Below are positions 23,067 to 31,163 of a stretch of 35,209 nucleotides of DNA, one piece after another. Each line of letters begins with the position of its first letter. The stretch's first letter is position 1. The position numbers were made by a program, and so were the translations under genes. The notes under the pieces were generated by a model, which was not told the DNA's origin, made no database searches, and saw nothing but the letters and a program-made list of their open reading frames with translations. This DNA comes from Crenarchaeota archaeon 13_1_40CM_3_52_17 (GTDB lineage: Archaea; Thermoproteota; Bathyarchaeia; 40CM-2-53-6): contig MNGN01000035.1 of assembly GCA_001918745.1 (NCBI GenBank), positions 1 through 35,209 on the forward strand, in the 5' to 3' direction.

Positions 23067-23080
23067 CCCTCTTAAGAGGG
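23067..23080. promoter_or_regulatory. 14-bp palindrome between PadR and threonine synthase-like genes
   Basis: CCCTCTTAAGAGGG is a perfect 14-base palindrome, 30 bases upstream of the threonine synthase-like TTG start at 23110 and 51 bases from the PadR start. It is unrelated in sequence to the PadR operators. It may be a second operator or a short hairpin; it has no T-run, so it is not a terminator. Confidence 0.45.
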
Positions 23081-23109
23081 TATCGCATCGTCGCATTTGC
23101 CAGGTCTAG

Positions 23110-24258
23110 TTGAGACGAGAGAATGCCTTTCAGGGGCTACAGTGCACAGAATGCCACGCCATCTATCGAAAGGGCCTGATTCTTCAGAAGTGCTCAAAGT
23201 GTAGCGGGCTATTGGATACAATAATCAATCCAGAGATTCTCAGCGAGATCTCGAGGGACGACCTCAAACCCACTCCATCGATGTGGAAGTACCGGGCCTT
23301 CTTGCCAGTCGATGAAAAGGACAAGATTGTCTCAGCCGGAGAGGGAGCCACGCCTCTGAGAAAACTCAGCTCCCTTGAAGGAAACGTGTGGGCAAAGGAT
23401 GAGACGAAAAACCCGACGGGAACGTTCAAGGACCGAGGCGCTTCTCTCGCAGTCACGGCTCTATCCGCATTAGGTGTCGAGGATATCGTCTTGTCGTCTG
23501 AGGGCAACGCAGGATGTTCTTTCGCCCTATACTCACACATTGCCGATCTATCTTGTCAAGTGTTTCTGCCTCGGCAAGCAAATCCGGCAAAAGTCGAACT
23601 TTCTCAAAAACTGGGAGCGAATGTTAGACCAGTTGATGGTACGATAGCGGACGCTGGACGTCGAGCGGAGGCTCTTTCAAGGGGTGAAGGAAGCTACAAC
23701 GCCTCGACCTTTGTTACACCCTACCGCCACGACGGCAAGGGAACAATGGCCTTGGAGATTTGCGATCAACTGGGCTGGAGGGTTCCAGACTACGTCGTAT
23801 ACCCTGTCGGGGGCGGAGTCGGACTCGTGGGAATGTGGAAGATGTTCTCCATTCTGGAGAAAATCGGTTGGGTCGATAGGAGACCTAGTTTCATCGCAGT
23901 TCAGCCTGAGGGTTGTGCGCCAATAGTCAAGGCGTACAACTCCAAGAGAGATGACGTGGACGAATGGAAGAATCCCGAAACGATCGCCTTCGGTCTAAGG
24001 ATACCTAAGCCACTGGCTGGCAAATGGATTCTTCGCTGCCTCAGAGAATCAAACGGCATCGCCTTGACAGTCACAGACGAGGAGATCCGCAAGTACATGG
24101 GTCAAGCTCTCAAGTATGAGGGTCTTCTTCTCGAGCCCTCCAGCGCGGCAACAATCGCTGCTCTGCCCCATCTCTACTGGGAGAAGATGATCGATAGGTC
24201 AGCAGAAGTCGTCGTAATAGCAACCGGGTCCGGGATCAAGACCCTAGAGCAGTTCTAA
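23110..24258 (+). CDS. thrC: Threonine synthase-like PLP enzyme with N-terminal zinc ribbon
   Basis: A 382-residue pyridoxal-phosphate enzyme of the threonine synthase family (O-phosphohomoserine to threonine). N-terminal CTECHAIYRKGLILQKCSKC (C12, C15, C28, C31) is a zinc ribbon seen in many archaeal members. The PLP lysine is K107 in NPTGTFKDRGASL, the phosphate-binding loop is VGGGVGLVGMWK, and SSEGNAGCSFALYS replaces the usual SxGN-type serine/threonine loop. FGLRIPKPLAGKW and EPSSAATIAAL complete the fold. Start TTG at 23110. The PLP fold is firm; a related threonine dehydratase or cysteate synthase is possible given the unusual loop. Confidence 0.85.
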   Translation: MRRENAFQGLQCTECHAIYRKGLILQKCSKCSGLLDTIINPEILSEISRDDLKPTPSMWKYRAFLPVDEKDKIVSAGEGATPLRKLSSLEGNVWAKDETKNPTGTFKDRGASLAVTALSALGVEDIVLSSEGNAGCSFALYSHIADLSCQVFLPRQANPAKVELSQKLGANVRPVDGTIADAGRRAEALSRGEGSYNASTFVTPYRHDGKGTMALEICDQLGWRVPDYVVYPVGGGVGLVGMWKMFSILEKIGWVDRRPSFIAVQPEGCAPIVKAYNSKRDDVDEWKNPETIAFGLRIPKPLAGKWILRCLRESNGIALTVTDEEIRKYMGQALKYEGLLLEPSSAATIAALPHLYWEKMIDRSAEVVVIATGSGIKTLEQF

Positions 24259-24292
24259 GGTGGTCGCAGATGGTGAAGATGGTCCGTGGGTG

Positions 24293-24712
24293 CTACTTGA
24301 CCAGCGTCGTGAGTCGTTCTGCTATCGTTCTTATCTTGTCCTTGTGCGACTCCAGCTTTTTACGGTCGGTTTTTGTCAGGTCTTCGAAGTAGGATATGTA
24401 GCCAGTGATCTCGTTCAGCATTGCATCGATCGACCGTGGGCCTGTGAAGTGGTGGCTGAACGGCCATTCTTCTTCCTGCTGCGCCTTGTTTGTTAGCTCG
24501 TATCTGCCGTCTTCTCTCTTCTTGATCAGTCCGTCCTGGACCATTTCTTCGAGCATTGGATAGACGGATCCTGGGGAGGGTCTCCACCATCCCTGGCTCA
24601 TGTTCTCGATCTCGTCCATTATCTCCGCCCCGTTCTTGGGTGATCTTCTCAGTATGTTGAGGACCCATGGTCTGAGTCCGCGTTTTCTGAACATTCCAAA
24701 TCCGCGAAACAT
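24293..24712 (-). CDS. PadR-family transcriptional regulator
   Basis: About 139 residues from the ATG at 24712 (MFRGFGMFRKRGLRPWVLN), with a second possible start at 24694. The winged helix is GLRPWVLNILRRSPKNGAEIM, the recognition region is WWRPSPGSVYPMLEEMVQDG and the wing is LIKKREDGRYELTNKAQ. A C-terminal helical arm (SIDAMLNEITGYISYFEDLT) gives dimerisation, typical of PadR subfamily 1. The frame is open further upstream to 25009, but that extension crosses the operator and TATA box and has unrelated composition, so I reject it. It probably represses itself. Confidence 0.88.
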   Translation of the reverse strand: MFRGFGMFRKRGLRPWVLNILRRSPKNGAEIMDEIENMSQGWWRPSPGSVYPMLEEMVQDGLIKKREDGRYELTNKAQQEEEWPFSHHFTGPRSIDAMLNEITGYISYFEDLTKTDRKKLESHKDKIRTIAERLTTLVK

Positions 24713-24713
24713 T

Positions 24714-24759
24714 CGATATCGCTTTTCCGATATTGGATATCCGATATCGAGATATAAAG
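24714..24759 (-). promoter_or_regulatory. TATA box and palindromic PadR operators
   Basis: Directly upstream of the ATG at 24712. CGATATCG (24714-24721) is a perfect palindrome next to the start. A near-perfect 22-base palindrome spans 24728-24749 with core GGATATCC (24735-24742) and flanking CGATAT half-sites. CTTTATATC (24751-24759, minus strand) is a TATA box just upstream. A regulator bound here would block transcription start, so autorepression is likely. The half-site resembles that of the first PadR gene. Confidence 0.7.
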
Positions 24760-24899
24760 ATTCCTCTCTCCATCGAGATAAAGCAGAAGAACAGCAGAAC
24801 CATCCGAACTCGCCCATAGTCAGCCCTGATCTCGAATCTGGAAGCCGTCCCCTTAATTGCATAGCAAATCGTTCTTGACGACTCATTAAAACGCCATGT

Positions 24900-24959
24900 G
24901 ATCCAAGCCAGGTCTGTGCCCTGGATCGGCTGTCTCGCCCATAACCCCTGCCAGACAGC
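24900..24959. other. Two adjacent hairpin-forming inverted repeats
   Basis: Part of the 300-base gap between the second PadR promoter and 25067. GATCCA (24900-24905) pairs with TGGATC (24922-24927); directly after, GCTGTCT (24929-24935) pairs with AGACAGC (24953-24959). They could be a structured 5' region or a small RNA. I see nothing else supportable in this gap. Confidence 0.3.
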
Positions 24960-25066
24960 AAATTTCCTCTAGGTGAGGGGGGTCTTAGCGATTGACCCTC
25001 GCGACGCAAGAGTGATGATTGGTCGAATCATGCTTAATTCCGAGTTGAAGCAGGAGTCATATTGAT

Positions 25067-25600
25067 TTGACGATCCAGATTGACGATGCCGGTGTCGGTG
25101 ACCTCCTCCACGGAGTCGTAGTCGGGGCACACCGAAAAGAGACCGGAGAATTTCATTACGACATGATTCCCGTTACATTTTTCCAGATCCCGAGCTTCGG
25201 AAAGAAGATGTACCAGAAGAAAGCTACAGAACTCGCGGTCAATCTCCTCGACGAGATGAAACTCGGAGAGAATGAGGAGATTGAGATCTGCAGTAGCTTC
25301 CTGTTCGACGAGACCAGACCCCATCTAGCCGAGAAGTACGGAAAGACGAGAGTCAAGACTGCGGTGATTACCGGGGACGCTCAGAACAACGTGGAAACAG
25401 CTTACTTGGACGAGATCAGGAACTTGGGCTACGAACCGATCGCTGAAAGAGATGAGAAGCGAGCGAGAAGTTTCTTTCACATGCTAAAGTGGGTCAAGAA
25501 TAATCCTGATCGTCTCAGATACGCCAAGACCGGCTGGCCAAGATTGAGAAGATACATCAATCTGACGCGAAGACGCGATGGTCGCGGCTCCTCACGCTAG
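25067..25600 (+). CDS. Conserved protein of unknown function starting with a DDAG motif
   Basis: A 177-residue protein starting at TTG 25067. The N-terminus MTIQIDDAGVGDLLHGVVVG and EFHYDMIPVTFFQIPSFGKK look like a conserved archaeal protein family that I cannot name. Acidic residues in IQIDDAG and EIEICSSFLFDE could be catalytic in an RNase H-like fold, but this is a guess. The C-terminus is basic (WPRLRRYINLTRRRDGRG), compatible with nucleic-acid binding. The next gene starts 56 bases later on the same strand. Confidence 0.65.
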   Translation: MTIQIDDAGVGDLLHGVVVGAHRKETGEFHYDMIPVTFFQIPSFGKKMYQKKATELAVNLLDEMKLGENEEIEICSSFLFDETRPHLAEKYGKTRVKTAVITGDAQNNVETAYLDEIRNLGYEPIAERDEKRARSFFHMLKWVKNNPDRLRYAKTGWPRLRRYINLTRRRDGRGSSR

Positions 25601-25656
25601 GATGACACCGGTTTGGAAAGAAATAAGTCCAATCACTGGAAGGGAGATTACGGGTT

Positions 25657-25971
25657 ATGAGCCTACTGGACATGATTGCGGGCGAGATGCTTCTCGTCCC
25701 AGGCGTCGAGATGAAAGACCACGGAGACGAGGAGATCGAGTTGCATGTCGGCGGCAAGTCTTTCGCGCATATCCACAGCCCAGACCGGATTGAATTACGT
25801 TTACCACCTGACCTCAAAGAGGTCATGATTGGCCAAGGCACCGTCTCTCGTTCCCCTGAGGTTCACGACCGTGAAGGATGGGTCATCCTCAAACTCGGAC
25901 CCAAACCGGATCTCCGCCGAATAATGAGAATCTTACAACAATCATACAAGTTCGCCTCTTCCACCGTGTAG
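25657..25971 (+). CDS. DUF5519/luciferase-like-domain small protein
   Basis: A 104-residue single-domain protein. It shows the pattern of the small 'luciferase domain' (DUF5519) family: LHVGGKSFAHIHSPDRIELR, LPPDLKEVMIGQG, a VSRSPEVHDREGWVIL block with His and Trp, and the final RRIMRILQQSYKFA. Family members are of unknown function; the name comes from a domain relationship and does not mean light production. Start ATG at 25657. It may be transcribed with the upstream DDAG protein. Confidence 0.65.
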   Translation: MSLLDMIAGEMLLVPGVEMKDHGDEEIELHVGGKSFAHIHSPDRIELRLPPDLKEVMIGQGTVSRSPEVHDREGWVILKLGPKPDLRRIMRILQQSYKFASSTV

Positions 25972-26025
25972 ACGTAGAGAGCTTCTCTCAACGCTTATAC
26001 CCGACCATTCTTTCAGGCGGCACTC

Positions 26026-27453
26026 ATGCCGCTCGATCGCGGAAAGGTCTTCGCCCACATCGACAAGAACCTCCTACAACACATAGCCAAGGTCCAGGAG
26101 CTAGTCCGCCAGCCGTCCATATCCCCGGAGAACAAGGGAGTGAGAGACTGCGCGAACCTCGTCCTCAGCTACCTGACGAGTCTCGGCGCCAAAGCAAGCC
26201 TGGAAGAAACTAGCGGAAACCCAGTCGTCTACGGCAACTATGACTCTGGAGCTAACAAGACGATCGTTGTCTACATGATGTACGATACGATGCCGGTTGA
26301 CGAGCCCGGCTGGCGCGTAGACCCGCTTGCTGGAACGCTGACCGACGTTCCCCCATTCGGCAGGTGCCTTGTAGCCCGAGGAGCGGTCAACACGAAGGGC
26401 GAACTACGCGGCTTCCTGAATGCCTGCGAGTCGATCAAAGCCACCCGCCAAAAATTACCGGTAAATCTAATGTTCGTTGTCGAAGGAGAGGAAGAACTCG
26501 GAAGCCGGCACCTCCCAGAATTCATCTCAAAACACGAGAAGGAACTACAACAGGCCAAGGCTGTATTCTTCCCGTTCTGTTCACAAGACCGAACTGGAAA
26601 GGTGGTAATGTATCTGGGCGTCAAGGGAATCGTGTTCTTCGAACTCGAGCTCGACGGGGCGACCTGGGGAAAAGGTCCGAAAGAGTTTGGGATTCATGGA
26701 AGCAACAAGGCGTGGGTTGACAGCCCGGTCTGGAGGATGATCCAGGCGCTGGCCACGATGACGGGTCCTGATGGCAACAAGGTGACGATCCAAGATTTCT
26801 ACCGTCACGCCCAGGTCCCGAACAAGGAGGATCGGGAGTTGCTCCCGAAGCTGGAGAAGACCTTCAACGATACGGCTGTACGAGAGGAGATGAAGGTTGA
26901 CAGGTTCATCGGCGACACCCATGGCATTGAAGCGCTGAAAAAATACCTGTTCGAACCAACCCTCAACATCAACGGCATAGCAAGCGGCTACGCGGGACCG
27001 GAGACAAAGACTCTGCTCCCCCACAAGATTACCGTCAAGATGGACGTTCGCCTAGTACCGAACATGAGAAAGGACGATGTAATACCCATGATCAGAAACC
27101 ATCTAGACGCCTACGGATTCAAAGATGTCCAAATACGAGTACTAGAAGCCGGCTATGGATCCTCACGGACAAGCTATCAAAGCCCGCCCGCCCAAGCCGT
27201 AATCAAGTCCTACAAGGAGATGGGAAAGGACCCGGAACTATGGCCCACGATCGCGGGAAGCGCACCATTCGCGATGTTCAACCGAAAACCCCTCAACCTC
27301 CCAGTGGTAATCGGAGGACTCGGCCACGGAGCCCTCGCACACTCGCCGAACGAGTACATCGTCATAGACGAAAACGGGCCGACTGGTGGATTGGCCTCGA
27401 TGGAGAAATCCTTCGTCACGATGCTTGACAATTTTGGTAAAATGGTCAGCTAG
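26026..27453 (+). CDS. M20 family peptidase-like protein with altered metal ligands
   Basis: A 475-residue protein of the M20/M25/M40 amidohydrolase family (dipeptidases, deacylases). The family's general-base glutamates are present in VVEGEEELGS (E155-E157) and the final His ligand is H439 in ALAHSPNEY. The canonical first ligand motif GHxD is MMYD (84-87), so His is replaced by Met, and the Asp bridging the two metals in RGAxDxKG is Asn122 (RGAVNTKGE). This may mark a subfamily with a changed metal site rather than a dead enzyme. Start is an ATG at 26026. No operon partners beyond the upstream DUF5519 gene are clear. Confidence 0.85.
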   Translation: MPLDRGKVFAHIDKNLLQHIAKVQELVRQPSISPENKGVRDCANLVLSYLTSLGAKASLEETSGNPVVYGNYDSGANKTIVVYMMYDTMPVDEPGWRVDPLAGTLTDVPPFGRCLVARGAVNTKGELRGFLNACESIKATRQKLPVNLMFVVEGEEELGSRHLPEFISKHEKELQQAKAVFFPFCSQDRTGKVVMYLGVKGIVFFELELDGATWGKGPKEFGIHGSNKAWVDSPVWRMIQALATMTGPDGNKVTIQDFYRHAQVPNKEDRELLPKLEKTFNDTAVREEMKVDRFIGDTHGIEALKKYLFEPTLNINGIASGYAGPETKTLLPHKITVKMDVRLVPNMRKDDVIPMIRNHLDAYGFKDVQIRVLEAGYGSSRTSYQSPPAQAVIKSYKEMGKDPELWPTIAGSAPFAMFNRKPLNLPVVIGGLGHGALAHSPNEYIVIDENGPTGGLASMEKSFVTMLDNFGKMVS

Positions 27454-27683
27454 TGCAATCGATGCGCTCGTGCGAGAGGACTCGTTCCTCTGGCTAGTGT
27501 TTGCTCGTGAAAGGATTGCTTATTTTTCGACTCGAACCAGTCCGCTTTCTAGACCTGTTCGTCCTTTTCTGTCGAGTCCTGATCCGGAACGTTCGAGACT
27601 GACGCGGCAACTTTGTTCGGTAGCCGCTCGTTGCGACTTGTATATCTACGTTGGATCTGGGTCTTGATCGGTCAGAGTCTTAG

Positions 27684-27881
27684 TCAGGCTATCTGCTGAG
27701 CTTGCTGTTCCAGCTTCGACCTGGCAGCATAATCCAAACCCGTTTTCGGTTCCTTCCATGTCGAACCGCAAACGTGACAGTTGTGAACCCTGTACTCATC
27801 TCCGTCCTCCCGACCAGAATAGATGCAGGGCCCGATTTGCCCGCAGACAGGACAGACGTGCCTGCCTCCTTGGACCGCCAT
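27684..27881 (-). CDS. Small zinc-ribbon protein
   Basis: A 65-residue protein with CPVCGQIGPC (C10, C13, C19) and NCHVCGSTW (C35, C38), a zinc-ribbon pattern, and a helical tail (ARSKLEQQAQQIA). It starts MAVQGGRHVC at ATG 27881. Zinc ribbons of this size in archaea bind nucleic acids or act as subunits of larger machines. It is divergent from the acidic protein at 28015. Real gene likely from the regular cysteine spacing. Confidence 0.6.
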   Translation of the reverse strand: MAVQGGRHVCPVCGQIGPCIYSGREDGDEYRVHNCHVCGSTWKEPKTGLDYAARSKLEQQAQQIA

Positions 27882-28014
27882 TGCGCTCTATATCGTCTTC
27901 CAGCTATTTGAACGAGGAGGCCGAAGTCTCAGTAGGACCCTAATTCCCTACTTTGCTATCAATATCATCGGTAACCTTCTTAGCTTGAACGATAAGCGGG
28001 GTAAGGAGACGAAC

Positions 28015-28410
28015 TTGGAACTAGGACCAGAAGCCGAAGAAGAAGAAATCGACGTAATATGGGACGAGAACGGAACCGCAAGGTACAGATTACTCAAGGA
28101 CCGCAGAATTGTCGACTTCGATGGCCACACAATCGCATGGGTCGACGAGGACGGATTCGTCTACGATTACAAAGGACACTACAAGGCCTTCTACGAGAGT
28201 GGTATCCTGCGTGATCAGGAAGGCGCTGTCATTGGGCAAGGTCAGGACCCTATAGGTCCCAAGCCGATTATCCCCAATAAGGGCTTGATTCCAGAGGCAA
28301 CTCGGCCAGAGAAAGCTCCTACCAAGCCTAAGGTGAAAAAAGAAAAGGATTCTCCCAAGAAACCGGAAGCTTCACTCCTCTGGTCCCAGAAAATGCTCGA
28401 AGAACTATAG
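28015..28410 (+). CDS. Acidic protein with repeated DG-x-x-Y/W units
   Basis: About 131 residues. TTG at 28015 is preceded by GGTAAGGAG, an excellent ribosome-binding site with six bases of spacing, so I choose it over longer frames from 27823. It starts with an acidic run (LGPEAEEEEIDVIWDENG), then repeated short beta units: TARYRLLKDRRIVDFDGHTI, AWVDEDGFVYDYKGHY and KAFYESGILRDQEGAVIGQG, which look like a small repeat structure. The C-terminal third is Lys/Pro/Glu-rich and disordered. Function unknown. Confidence 0.65.
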   Translation: MELGPEAEEEEIDVIWDENGTARYRLLKDRRIVDFDGHTIAWVDEDGFVYDYKGHYKAFYESGILRDQEGAVIGQGQDPIGPKPIIPNKGLIPEATRPEKAPTKPKVKKEKDSPKKPEASLLWSQKMLEEL

Positions 28411-28558
28411 GGGATAAGTCCACCGAGTGGAGCCTGGCGTACCAGGAACCTAATTCTGCATCTCTTCTACTATTCGAACAGCCTAAATTGATCAGAACTT
28501 CAGCGATTCCTCCCAAACTGTTCGGCCTCAAAGGAATCGCTTTGGACCCCTGCCCAAG

Positions 28559-29842
28559 TTGAGCCTAAACTATCTTCCAATAGCCATCTTCGCCACAGTC
28601 TACGTTCTGATAGTTCTTCGAAACCTTCGATGGTTTCGTATCCCAATCTGGACCCTTATGCTGGCGGGAGCCGTCGCAATGATCTTCTCCGGGTCAATCC
28701 CGTTGGGAGATGCTTACGCATCAATCAATCTCAACGTGATCTTCTTCCTTCTCGGCATGTTCTCAGTGGTCGCCGCAATGGATCTCTCTGGTCTACTGGA
28801 GTACGTTACCCTGAGACTGTTGCGAGTTGCAAAGTCTCCGCAGAGAGCCTTCGGATTGGTTCTCGTCGGAATAAGCACAATGTCAGCGTTCCTCGTGAAC
28901 GATACTTTGGCATTGATGGCCACACCGATAATGTTGACCGTGGCTAAGCAACTTCGTGTCCGACCAGGAGTCTTTCTCATCACTCTCGCCCTAGGCGTGA
29001 CCATCGGCAGCACGATGACAGCGATCGGTAATCCGCAGAACCTTCTGGTCGCGCTATCAACAGGAATTCCAAACCCGATGCTGAATTTTCTCTACTACCT
29101 TGCCCCTCCAACGCTGGTCGGACTCGGAATCTCATACCTGATTCTCAAGTGGTACTATCGGAAAGAATTCGCGGACTCAACAATCGCACAACTCCACGTC
29201 AATCCACTAGACGCAATCAAGGATCGAAAGCTGGCAAAGCTATCTGGCTGGACCGCGGGAATAGTTGTGCTCGGCTTCTTCCTCGTCGGAATCGCCGAGC
29301 TCTTCGGACTGCAGGGAGTCTTCAATCTTGGAACAGTCTCTCTCCTAGGCGCAACGATCGTATTCTTGGGGAGCGGAAGGCGAAAAGAAATTCTCAGATC
29401 GGTTGACTGGGGGATCATCATCTTCTTCATTTCCCTCTTCATCGTCATGCAAGCATTCTGGGAGTCAAACGCACTCCAGACTCTGATGACCTACTTGCCC
29501 GTTCTCAACAAGTCGGACCCAGGACTCTCGATCATAACGATAATTTTGACAAGCGCAATCTTCAGCCAGCTCCTGAGTAACGTTCCCTTCGTCGCGGTCT
29601 ACATCAAAGCGATGCAGGCAGCAGGCTTCACCGGAGTCGATGTCAAGGCATGGATGGCGCTTGCTGGCGCCAGCACATTGTCCGGAGGGATCAGTCTCCT
29701 AGGCGCGGCCAGTAATGTCATAGTTCTAGAACAGGCCGAGAGCCGAGGATCAGGCTTCGGGTTCGTGGAGTTCTCAAAGATCGGACTCATCGTGACAATT
29801 CCTAACCTTCTCGTCCTGTACCTATTCCTTCGAGTGTTATAG
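28559..29842 (+). CDS. ArsB/NhaD-type (SLC13-like) ion permease
   Basis: A 427-residue membrane transporter of the ArsB/NhaD/SLC13 superfamily. About eleven helices are seen, with the two re-entrant helical-hairpin regions typical of the family: FLVNDTLALMATPIML with SAFLVND, followed by the GVTIGSTMTAIGNPQNLLVA block, and SQLLSNVPFVAVYIKAM with ASTLSGGISLLGAASNVIVL. These N-P/N-x-P motifs bind substrate and ion. Possible substrates are anions, citrate, arsenite or Na+/H+; undetermined. Start TTG at 28559. The nearest neighbours are unrelated small genes. Confidence 0.88.
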   Translation: MSLNYLPIAIFATVYVLIVLRNLRWFRIPIWTLMLAGAVAMIFSGSIPLGDAYASINLNVIFFLLGMFSVVAAMDLSGLLEYVTLRLLRVAKSPQRAFGLVLVGISTMSAFLVNDTLALMATPIMLTVAKQLRVRPGVFLITLALGVTIGSTMTAIGNPQNLLVALSTGIPNPMLNFLYYLAPPTLVGLGISYLILKWYYRKEFADSTIAQLHVNPLDAIKDRKLAKLSGWTAGIVVLGFFLVGIAELFGLQGVFNLGTVSLLGATIVFLGSGRRKEILRSVDWGIIIFFISLFIVMQAFWESNALQTLMTYLPVLNKSDPGLSIITIILTSAIFSQLLSNVPFVAVYIKAMQAAGFTGVDVKAWMALAGASTLSGGISLLGAASNVIVLEQAESRGSGFGFVEFSKIGLIVTIPNLLVLYLFLRVL

Positions 29843-29994
29843 CTCGAATTTACACCCTATCAAACGGCTCAAGAACAGTTCGCAGAAACAGTGAGGGTTT
29901 GACATCTTTCTGGCTGTTCAAATCGTTGTATCATATACCCAGCCCTCTCACCTCGCGTTCAACTCCAAGAAAAGGGAGATAGGAAAAACAAAGA

Positions 29995-30507
29995 ATGGAT
30001 TCATCGACAAAACGCAAAGTGGGCGCTATCGCCCTGATCGTTGCCGGAATCGGCGCTTTCATCGTGCCCTTCCTACTACATGGTCCAGCACTACAAGCCT
30101 CAAGCAACGGCGGAGGCAACACCAACGGCAATAACAATAACGGTGGCACGACACCGACGAGCTCAACCTGCACTACGAACTGCTCAACGGACACAACACC
30201 ACCAACCTGCAGTTCTGACCCAACGACCAACAGCGACGGCAACCATAGTAACGAGGGCAAGCACCTTGCAAAAGGACACGACAAACAAGACAAGTCCGAC
30301 ACATCACTTGTGGGCAAAGCACACGGGTTCATGGCAGCTCTAGCCAAACATAACCCGCAACACGATGCAACTCACTCAACAAAAACTGACAATGACACTG
30401 CCAACACTCACGGGGCTCACTCCAACAGCCACGATACCGACGATGCTAATGAGTGCGCGGACAACAAAGATAACGAAAGCTCCGACGACCAAGGCAACGA
30501 CGACTAG
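29995..30507 (+). CDS. Low-complexity secreted or surface protein
   Basis: A 170-residue protein with one N-terminal anchor (KVGAIALIVAGIGAFIVPFL) and a long extracytoplasmic part made mostly of Asn, Thr, Ser, Asp, Gly and His. There is a Gly/Asn run, a four-Cys cluster (STCTTNCST, TCSS), and a C-terminal Asp/Asn/His-rich region. It starts ATG at 29995, preceded by AAGGGAGAT and a TATA-like ATCATATACC at about 29931-29940. The His/Asp clusters might bind metal, but this is only suggested by composition. Not a recognisable family. Confidence 0.6.
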   Translation: MDSSTKRKVGAIALIVAGIGAFIVPFLLHGPALQASSNGGGNTNGNNNNGGTTPTSSTCTTNCSTDTTPPTCSSDPTTNSDGNHSNEGKHLAKGHDKQDKSDTSLVGKAHGFMAALAKHNPQHDATHSTKTDNDTANTHGAHSNSHDTDDANECADNKDNESSDDQGNDD

Positions 30508-30651
30508 TGGGCCTAGAAACGATCCTAGGCTCCCCCAACTTTCTTTCTTAGACATCACCTGACCCCCTTCGTCCTTCGAGACCGAATCTCCTATTATGGA
30601 GCTGTAAGGTTTAGAAACATCCGCCAATTCACGGCCTGACTCGACGGTCAA

Positions 30652-31128
30652 ATGGTCAACCAGGGCGAAAAAGCTCCGAACTTTACACTCGCAGACACTG
30701 ATCGAAAACCTCGTAGCCTTAGCGAGTTTCTGAAACCCAACGGCGCAACACTACTCGCTTTTTTCCCAGGCGCCTTCACCACCGTATGTACTCGTGAAAT
30801 GTGCACCCTACGTGATAACATACAGGAGCTGAACAAGGTCAACGCCCAGGTCGTAGGAATAAGCGTCAACGATCCATTCACAAACAAGGCCTTCGCACAG
30901 AATAACAACCTCAACTTCCCAATTCTCAGCGACTACAACCGAGAGGTTGTGAAACTCTACAACGTATTCCACGAAGACTTCGGAAATCTCAAAGGATATA
31001 CAGTTGCAAAAAGATCCGTCTTCATACTAGATCGCAATGGAGTCGTTGTCTACAAATGGGTCAGCGATGACCCGACTAAGGAACCGAACTACGAAGAGCT
31101 AAAGAAAGCAGCGGCAAAAACAACTTAG
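30652..31128 (+). CDS. Peroxiredoxin (AhpC/TSA family)
   Basis: A 158-residue thiol peroxidase that reduces hydrogen peroxide and organic peroxides. The peroxidatic cysteine is C46 in FFPGAFTTVCTREMC, with a second cysteine C51 five residues later, the bacterioferritin-comigratory-protein (BCP) type. ILSDYNREVVKLYNV and GYTVAKRSVFILDRNG follow as in the family. It starts ATG at 30652. Length is normal. The neighbouring thioredoxin-like gene at 31939 could supply reductant, but they are on separate transcripts. Confidence 0.9.
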   Translation: MVNQGEKAPNFTLADTDRKPRSLSEFLKPNGATLLAFFPGAFTTVCTREMCTLRDNIQELNKVNAQVVGISVNDPFTNKAFAQNNNLNFPILSDYNREVVKLYNVFHEDFGNLKGYTVAKRSVFILDRNGVVVYKWVSDDPTKEPNYEELKKAAAKTT

Positions 31129-31163
31129 GACTCGTTCAACACCGCTGAATCAAGCGGGCTTTC

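Noticed and set aside
24713-25009. N-terminal extension of the second PadR gene to 25009
   Set aside because: The extension crosses a TATA box and palindromic operators, is unlike PadR sequence, and the start at 24712 gives a normal PadR length.
26581-27024. 147-residue open frame on the minus strand
   Set aside because: Antisense to the M20 gene; no recognisable features.
27454-27683. Possible gene or RNA in the 230-base gap after the M20 gene
   Set aside because: Only short frames that continue M20 shadow reading were seen; no structure or motif supports a gene.
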